In this document: positions 6,662 to 10,487 of the stretch, piece after piece
How the letters are laid out: every line of letters starts with the position of its first letter
How positions within the stretch are numbered: the stretch's first letter is position 1
Source of the DNA: Actinomycetota bacterium
GTDB lineage: Bacteria; Actinomycetota; Thermoleophilia; Gaiellales; Gaiellaceae
Length of the DNA stretch: 10,487 nucleotides
Direction of reading: 5' to 3'
Assembly: GCA_005885565.1 (NCBI GenBank)
Contig: VAXK01000162.1
Span: 1-10,487 of the forward strand
Program-made: the position numbers and the translations under genes
The notes under the pieces: model-generated
Seen by the model: the letters and a program-made list of their open reading frames with translations, nothing else
What the model was told of the DNA's origin: nothing
Database searches by the model: none

Positions 6662-7424
6662 GGTCGGCGAGAAACGCTACGCCGTCGTTTCCTGCCACGT
6701 CGAACGACCGCTCGACGACCGCGTCTGGGCACGCTTCGAGGCGCTCCAGGCGGCGCGGCCGGCCGGCTTCCGGATCGCGGCCCTCATGCGCCCGCCGGAC
6801 GCCGAGGCGGGCGAGGACGAGGCGCGCTGGCTGGAGCGTGCGCGCCGCGCCGCCGAGCTCGGGCCGCTCGGCCACCACACGCACTGGGGCGGCCCGGGGC
6901 AGGCGCGCCCCGTCTGCGGTGCCAGGCACGTGCCTGGCACCGAGGACGGCCCGGCGGGACGTGTCCGCCGGGAAGGGACATGGCTCCGTGAGGCAGGACT
7001 CGAGCCGACGCTCTTCGGCGGCGGCGGCTGGTACTCGGACGAGGACGTCGCGGAGGCGATCGCCGAGCTCGGCTACGCCGACTGCACCGCGACCTCGTTC
7101 CGGCCGCCGTACCTCGCGGACGGAGCGCCGCGTCTCCACCTCGACGGGCCGGCGCAGCTCGAGCTCCGGTCCGGCCGACGCCTCCTCGCCCTGCCGAGCA
7201 CGCACTCGGTCGGCATGCTCGTGCGCGCGCTGCCGCGCCGCCTCCACGAGCCGCTCGTCCACGTCTACTTCCACGACACCGACCTGCTCGACCGCCGGCG
7301 CGCGCTCGCGCTCCGGGCGGCGCTCGGCATCCTCGCGCTCCGGCGGACGCCGACCGACCTGGACGCCGTTCAGCGCGACTTCCGGCCCGCGAAGACGATG
7401 ATGTTCGCGGCCAGCCGCGGATGA
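6660..7424 (+). CDS. Polysaccharide-deacetylase-like (NodB-fold) protein
   Basis: A 254-residue protein likely to belong to the carbohydrate esterase 4/NodB superfamily, which removes acetyl groups from sugars by a metal-dependent mechanism. Visible elements in order are VVSCHVE (9-15) in the place of the catalytic-Asp motif 1, GHHTHWG (71-77) as the metal-binding His motif, FGGGGWYSDEDVAEAIAELG (119-138), a typical NodB-barrel segment, and HVYFHDTDLL (201-210) as the C-terminal His motif. Motif 1 lacks the usual TFDD, so substrate or chemistry may differ. The open frame extends upstream to 6516, but that part lies inside the GT39 gene; ATG 6660 gives a proper start. Residues 86-95 are encoded by a perfect 26-bp palindrome that looks inserted. 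The 3' end overlaps the convergent methyltransferase by 55 nt. It probably trims an amino-sugar of the locus polymer (inference). Confidence 0.75.
   Translation: MVGEKRYAVVSCHVERPLDDRVWARFEALQAARPAGFRIAALMRPPDAEAGEDEARWLERARRAAELGPLGHHTHWGGPGQARPVCGARHVPGTEDGPAGRVRREGTWLREAGLEPTLFGGGGWYSDEDVAEAIAELGYADCTATSFRPPYLADGAPRLHLDGPAQLELRSGRRLLALPSTHSVGMLVRALPRRLHEPLVHVYFHDTDLLDRRRALALRAALGILALRRTPTDLDAVQRDFRPAKTMMFAASRG
6917..6942. repeat. Perfect 26-bp palindrome inside the deacetylase CDS
   Basis: Each half reads CGGTGCCAGGCAC and the second half is its exact reverse complement, with no spacer. In the coding frame it supplies residues CGARHVPGTE (86-95). Because it is palindromic, the opposite strand also reads GARHVPGT in one frame. 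The core GTGCCAGGCAC/GTGCCTGGCAC has the look of a dispersed REP-like palindrome. I find only this one copy in the window, so its repeat status is inferred rather than seen. Confidence 0.7.
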
Positions 7425-7996
7425 AACCGCAGGAACCGGCTCGACACGAAATGGAGCCGCGGCTCGTCGAAGCCGGCGAGGAGCGCACAGAGGTCGCCGG
7501 GCGAGAAGAGGTGGAGGTGCGTCGGGTCGTTCTCGGGCTTTCGCCCCGCGAGGAAGCGGAGCCGGTTCTTGAGCCGGAAGCCGTTCGGGACCGAGCCGAC
7601 GAAGGTGCCGTCGGGTCGGAGTACACGCCGCCCCTCGCCGACGAGGGCGACGGGGTCGCGGACGTGCTCGAGCAGCTCGCCGGCGACGACGACGTCGAAG
7701 CTCGCGTCCTCGAACGGCAACCCCTCCTCGGCGTCGGCCCACTGCGTCTCGATCCCCATGCGCGCCGCCTCGTCGAGCGCCAGCCGGTCGACGTCGATAC
7801 CCACGACGTGATTCCCCTCCAGGTACGCCCGCGTCAGCGCGCCGTAGCGGCACCCGATGTCGAGCACGCGCCGGCCGGGGCCGCCGACGTAGCGCCGGAA
7901 GAGCTCGGCCCGCTCGCCGCCTCCGTAGACGAAGGCGCCCGTACGGTCGCGATGGTGCCGGCGATAACGGCGACTCTGCTCCTCGAGACGCGTCAT
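7370..7996 (-). CDS. Class I SAM-dependent methyltransferase
   Basis: A 208-residue Rossmann-fold methyltransferase. Motif I is RRVLDIGCRYGALT (42-55), where the usual GxGxG appears as GCRYG. The ribose-binding acidic residue is Asp68 in VVGIDVD. Motif II is FDVVVAGELLEHV (100-112), and motif III surrounds VLRPDGTFVGSVPNGF (125-140). The segment RLKNRLRFLAGRKPENDPTH followed by LHLFSP resembles methyltransferases found in surface-glycan and lipid clusters. No membrane segments are seen. ATG 7996 follows a TACACT box by seven bases, so the mRNA is probably leaderless. It diverges from the phosphotransferase gene through a symmetric promoter and converges on the deacetylase gene with a 55-nt overlap. 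It may methylate a sugar or lipid precursor, but the acceptor cannot be read from the sequence. Confidence 0.9.
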   Translation of the reverse strand: MTRLEEQSRRYRRHHRDRTGAFVYGGGERAELFRRYVGGPGRRVLDIGCRYGALTRAYLEGNHVVGIDVDRLALDEAARMGIETQWADAEEGLPFEDASFDVVVAGELLEHVRDPVALVGEGRRVLRPDGTFVGSVPNGFRLKNRLRFLAGRKPENDPTHLHLFSPGDLCALLAGFDEPRLHFVSSRFLRFHPRLAANIIVFAGRKSR

Positions 7997-8003
7997 CCGG
8001 CCC

Positions 8004-8040
8004 AGTGTACGGGCCCGCCTGGACCGGTCCCCCGTACAAT
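8004..8040. promoter_or_regulatory. Symmetric divergent promoter with 8-bp inverted repeat
   Basis: Perfect arms TGTACGGG (8006-8013) and CCCGTACA (8031-8038) are separated by 17 nt. Each arm overlaps an outward-facing -10-like box: TACACT on the minus strand (8009-8004), seven bases before methyltransferase ATG 7996, and TACAAT on the plus strand (8035-8040), nine bases before GTG 8050. Neither has a clear -35 box or a Shine-Dalgarno. It may be a bidirectional promoter or a regulator site covering both. It resembles the vapB inverted repeat in arm sequence and span. Confidence 0.6.
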
Positions 8041-8049
8041 CTCCCGGTC

Positions 8050-9576
8050 GTGGCCAAGCCTGCTCTGACCGCGGACGAAGCTACTCCTGCGGTCAGCGGG
8101 ACGACGCCCCGTGTCGCGCCCGGCGTCGCCGAGGACATCCGCAGCACCCGCCCGGCCGTCCTCTCGAGGAGCGCGCTCCGACTGTCGCTCCGGCGAGCGG
8201 CGAGCATCGGCTCGCTCGTCTTCCTCGACCTTTCCGGCCTCGCGCTCGGTCTCTACGTCGCGCTCGTCCTCCGCTGGCTCTACTACCAGCACACGGCCCT
8301 CTGGGGCGTCCCCTGGAAGGCCGAGACGAAGTGGCTGCCGTTCCTGATCCTGATCACGCTGCTCGTCTTCTGGCGCAACGGCCTGTACGCGGAGCGCGAG
8401 TTCCGCGGCGGCCTGGGGAGGATCGTCTCGTCGCTCGTGCTCGTGACGGTGCTCACGCTCGCGTTCGGCCTCGGCACTGGGTACCCGTTCCACACCTTCG
8501 GGCTCGCGCCGACGGCGCTCGTCATCATCACCGCGCTCATCGGCCTCTTCCGCGCGAGCTACGACGTCGTGACGAAGGACGTCCTGCGACTGACGGGTGC
8601 GCGGCGGCGCGCCGTCCTCGTCGGCAAGGGGGAGCACGTGGCACAGCTTCACCGCGTCCTCGGCGTCGGCCGAAGCGGGATCGACTACGCCTTCGCGGGC
8701 GCGATCGCTCCCGACTCGGACGGCGTCGGCCTGCCCGTGCTCGGCTGGCTGGACGAGCTGCCCGCGGTCCTCGCCCGCACGCCGGTCGACGAGCTCATCG
8801 TCACCGACTCGGACTTCGAGGAGCGGGACCTCCTGGAGATCGTCGAGCACGCGCACCGCCGCGGCGTGAAGGTGCGCGTCGCGCCGAAGACGACCGAGCT
8901 CCTGACGCAGCGGGCCGAGTACGTGCCGGGCCAGGGCGTGCCGCTCTTCGAGCTGCGGCCACCCGCCTTCGCGGCCGCGCAGTGGGCCGCGAAGCGCGCC
9001 TTCGACATCCTCATCGGTGCGACGATCGTCGTCGTCGGGCTGCCGGTCTGGGTCGCCATCGCCGCCGCGGTCAAGCTCACCTCCGGCGGGTCGATCTTCT
9101 ACCGCGACCGCCGGGTCGGGCTCGGCGAGCGCGAGTTCGGAATGCTGAAGTTCCGCACGATGTACGCCGACGCGGCCGAGCGGCAGGCGGCGCTCGAGGC
9201 CGCGAACGAAGCGCACGGACCGCTCTTCAAGATCAAGAACGACCCCCGCGTGACCCCGGTCGGCCGCGTCCTGCGGAAGTACTCGCTCGACGAGGTGCCG
9301 CAGGTGCTGAACGTGCTGCGGGGCGAGATGAGCCTCGTCGGCCCGCGACCGCTGCCGGTGCGGGACTACGTGCAGCTCGAGCCGTGGCACCGGAAGCGCT
9401 ACCTCGTGCTTCCGGGCATGACCGGGCTGTGGCAGGTGTCGGGACGGATCGAGCTGTCGTTCGACGACCTCGTCCGGCTCGACTTCTACTACCTCGAGAA
9501 CTGGTCGATCTGGCTCGACATCACGATCCTCGCCAAGACGCTGCCGGCCGTTCTCGCGCGAAGGGGGGCGTACTGA
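8050..9576 (+). CDS. Polyprenyl-phosphate sugar-1-phosphate transferase (WbaP/WcaJ-like initiating enzyme)
   Basis: A 508-residue enzyme that starts glycan assembly by transferring a sugar-1-phosphate from a nucleotide sugar to undecaprenyl phosphate in the inner leaflet. The N-terminal half has about four membrane helices (from residue 54, SLVFLDLSGLALGLYVALVL) and a cytoplasmic nucleotide-binding-like domain beginning RRRAVLVGKGEHVAQLHRVL. The C-terminal catalytic domain begins with AKRAFDILIGATIVVVGLP (about 314-332), the membrane-dipping helix. It has SIFYRDRRVGLG, the catalytic-region MLKFRTMYADA (about 365-375), DEVPQVLNVLRGEMSLVGPRP (about 414-434) and LPGMTGLWQVSGR, all diagnostic of the bacterial sugar transferase family. 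GTG 8050 is preferred over GTG 8005, because 8005 lies upstream of the TACAAT box. Length and motifs are complete. It is the strongest evidence that this is a surface-polysaccharide locus. The sugar is not determinable. Confidence 0.95.
   Translation: MAKPALTADEATPAVSGTTPRVAPGVAEDIRSTRPAVLSRSALRLSLRRAASIGSLVFLDLSGLALGLYVALVLRWLYYQHTALWGVPWKAETKWLPFLILITLLVFWRNGLYAEREFRGGLGRIVSSLVLVTVLTLAFGLGTGYPFHTFGLAPTALVIITALIGLFRASYDVVTKDVLRLTGARRRAVLVGKGEHVAQLHRVLGVGRSGIDYAFAGAIAPDSDGVGLPVLGWLDELPAVLARTPVDELIVTDSDFEERDLLEIVEHAHRRGVKVRVAPKTTELLTQRAEYVPGQGVPLFELRPPAFAAAQWAAKRAFDILIGATIVVVGLPVWVAIAAAVKLTSGGSIFYRDRRVGLGEREFGMLKFRTMYADAAERQAALEAANEAHGPLFKIKNDPRVTPVGRVLRKYSLDEVPQVLNVLRGEMSLVGPRPLPVRDYVQLEPWHRKRYLVLPGMTGLWQVSGRIELSFDDLVRLDFYYLENWSIWLDITILAKTLPAVLARRGAY
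9561..9568 (+). promoter_or_regulatory. Strong Shine-Dalgarno (AAGGGGGG) for the small hydrophobic protein
   Basis: The purine run AAGGGGGG ends eight bases before GTG 9577 and lies inside the last codons of the phosphotransferase gene. It is the clearest Shine-Dalgarno-like site in the window; most other starts have none. It supports 9577 as a real start. Confidence 0.6.
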
Positions 9577-9726
9577 GTGAACGTGTGGGGGCTCCTGTTG
9601 CTCGCGGTGATCGTGGCGATCGCGATCTGGCTCGCGATCGTCGTCATCAAGTGGCTGTTCATCCTCGCGGTCGTCGCGGGGCTGATCTGGTTGATCCTGT
9701 TCTTCATGCGGCGGGCCCGAGCCTGA
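9577..9726 (+). CDS. Small hydrophobic membrane protein (49 residues)
   Basis: GTG 9577 directly follows the phosphotransferase stop TGA (9574-9576), with a good Shine-Dalgarno. The 49 residues are almost all hydrophobic: two helices (WGLLLLAVIVAIAIWLAIVV and WLFILAVVAGLIWLILFF) separated by a single Lys, ending in the basic tail MRRARA, which predicts a cytoplasmic C-terminus. It resembles the short 'hydrophobic proteins' common in Actinobacteria, whose function is not known. Adjacency suggests co-translation with the phosphotransferase, so it could be an accessory subunit, but no sequence motif shows that. Its last 23 bases overlap the end of the opposite-strand GNAT remnant. It was too short to be found by ordinary length cut-offs. 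Confidence 0.65.
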   Translation: MNVWGLLLLAVIVAIAIWLAIVVIKWLFILAVVAGLIWLILFFMRRARA

Positions 9727-10088
9727 ACGCGAACAGACTGTGCGGGCGGCCGTGCACGTCGACGGTGTCGACCACGGCCATGCCGAGCCGCTCCGCGACC
9801 CGCGAGGAGCGCAAGTTCTCCTCGTCGACGACTGCGACGATCCGGGCGACGTCGAGGCGCGCGAGACCCGCTTCCAGGCAGGCTTGCGCAGCCTCGGTCG
9901 CATAGCCGCGACCCCACCGGTCGCGCCTGAGCGTGTAGCCGAGCTCGACGTCGCCGGTCTGCCGGAAGACACCGAACCCCGCCATCGCCGATCACGTGCC
10001 CACCGTCGCGCTCGACGACGGCCCAGAAGCTGAACCCGCGGCTCTCCTGCTCGCGTGCATAGCGTTCCAGCGTCGCCGCGCGCGCGGC
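9704..10088 (-). pseudogene. Broken RimJ/RimL-type GNAT acetyltransferase, 5'-truncated and frameshifted
   Basis: The minus strand reads a clear GNAT protein in two frames. The upstream part, AATLERYAREQESRG, then FSFWAVVERDGGHVIGDGG, is in one frame. The rest, GFGVFRQTGDVELGYTL, RRDRWGRGYATEAAQACLEA and VVDEENLRSSRVAERLGM, is in another, ending at TGA 9706-9704. The acyl-CoA loop (RWGRGYATEA) is intact. Removing one G from the GGGG run (plus-strand CCCC at 9977-9980) restores a continuous HVIGDGGFGVFRQTG. The normal first ~60-70 residues of the family are absent: beyond about 10088 the DNA instead reads as the methyltransferase on the plus strand. ATG 9985 could still start a 93-residue fragment carrying the CoA loop. 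A sequencing error could explain the frameshift but not the missing N-terminus. Confidence 0.75.
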
Positions 10089-10487
10089 CGGAGTACCCGT
10101 CGGACTCGGTGGCGTGGCTGGCAGAGCGGCTCGGGCTCCGCCCGCGGTCGGGTCGTCGTCGCCGTCGCCGCCGGGACCGGGAAGCTGACGCGCTTGTTCA
10201 TGCCGACGGGGGCGCAAGTCGTTGCGGTCGAGCCGCTGGCAGAGATGCGCGCGCAGCTCGAGGAGGTCGTGCCGGGCGTCGAGGCCCTGGAAGGGACGGC
10301 GGAGGCGCTTCCGCTCGAGGACGACTCCGCCGACGCGATCACCGTCGCCGCCGCGTTCCACTGGTTCCGGCGCGACGAGGCGCTGGCGGAGTTCGCGCGG
10401 GTGCTGCGGCCGGGCAGGGGGCTCGCGATCGTCTACAACCTGCGCGACCCCGAGAGCGAGCTCCAGCAGGAGCTCTCCCGCATGTTC
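10082..10487 (+). pseudogene. Broken class I SAM methyltransferase, 5'-truncated and frameshifted, runs off the window
   Basis: The plus strand reads ARPEYPSDSVAWLAERLGLRP from 10082, the usual N-terminal region of a Methyltransf_11-type family (commonly ...RPEYP...WL...LGLRP). It then continues in a second frame as VVVAVAAGTGKLTRLF, VVAVEPLAEMRAQL, EALPLEDDSADAITVAAAFH and VLRPGRGLAIVYNLRDP to the window edge. Dropping one C near 10145 joins them as LGLRPGRVVVAVAAGTGKL. The normal acidic residue of motif I (LDxAAGTG) is Ala here (VAVAAGTG). No start codon with the expected ~15 preceding residues exists, because upstream bases belong to the GNAT remnant on the other strand. It is most likely a pseudogene; if the frameshift is an error, only the start would be missing. 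Confidence 0.7.

Noticed and set aside
6662..6679. TAGCGT (minus strand, 6679-6674) as a -10 box for the GT39 gene
   Set aside because: It lies 12 bases from the ATG and has no -35 partner, so it is too weak to list as a feature.
8021..8030. 10-bp palindrome GGACCGGTCC in the divergent promoter
   Set aside because: Its centre does not coincide with that of the larger inverted repeat, and short GC palindromes are expected at this composition.
7993..9972. Minus-strand open frame of 659 codons opposite the phosphotransferase
   Set aside because: Highly charged antisense shadow of a gene with complete diagnostic motifs.
10110..10165. tRNA-like wording (TGGCAGAGCGG) near the right end
   Set aside because: No acceptor-stem pairing or cloverleaf can be drawn, and the stretch reads naturally as a methyltransferase N-terminus.

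Overview
The window is about 70% G+C, almost fully coding, with many GTG starts, several 4-nt GTGA stop/start overlaps and start codons lying just downstream of TAnnnT boxes. This fits a high-GC actinobacterium. The protein wording (VapBC type, a short hydrophobic protein, a CHVE-type deacetylase) suggests a soil Thermoleophilia/Gaiellales-like lineage, but that placement is inference.

Bases 1-1191 hold the C-terminal end of an unidentified protein, coupled by a GTGA overlap to a GNAT-fold acetyltransferase. Bases 1192-1877 hold a VapB-VapC toxin-antitoxin pair with its own promoter. That promoter is framed by an inverted repeat, and the antitoxin mRNA is probably leaderless. Three bases after the toxin, a plus-strand run begins: two GT4 glycosyltransferases (1881-4003) and a polytopic membrane protein with a soluble C-terminal domain (4036-5448).

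On the minus strand, 6661-5309 encodes a GT39/ArnT-like membrane glycosyltransferase that converges on, and overlaps, the previous gene by 140 nt. Its start codon and that of a plus-strand polysaccharide-deacetylase-like gene (6660-7424) share the palindrome CATG. The deacetylase gene carries a perfect 26-bp palindrome read in frame. A minus-strand class I methyltransferase (7996-7370) converges on it. The methyltransferase shares a symmetric divergent promoter with a plus-strand polyprenyl-phosphate sugar-1-phosphate transferase (8050-9576). A 49-residue hydrophobic protein follows directly.

The right end (9704-10487) holds two broken genes facing away from each other: a RimJ/RimL-type GNAT gene (minus) and a SAM methyltransferase (plus). 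Each has lost its 5' end at the same junction near 10082-10088, and each needs one single-base correction to restore the reading frame.

Together the intact genes look like part of a cell-surface or exopolysaccharide locus. The phosphotransferase would prime the lipid carrier, the GT4 enzymes extend the glycan on the cytoplasmic face, the GT39 enzyme and the other membrane protein act at or across the membrane, and the deacetylase, GNAT and methyltransferase modify the product. The pathway assignment is inference from families and proximity. The strand changes show that this is several transcription units rather than one operon.
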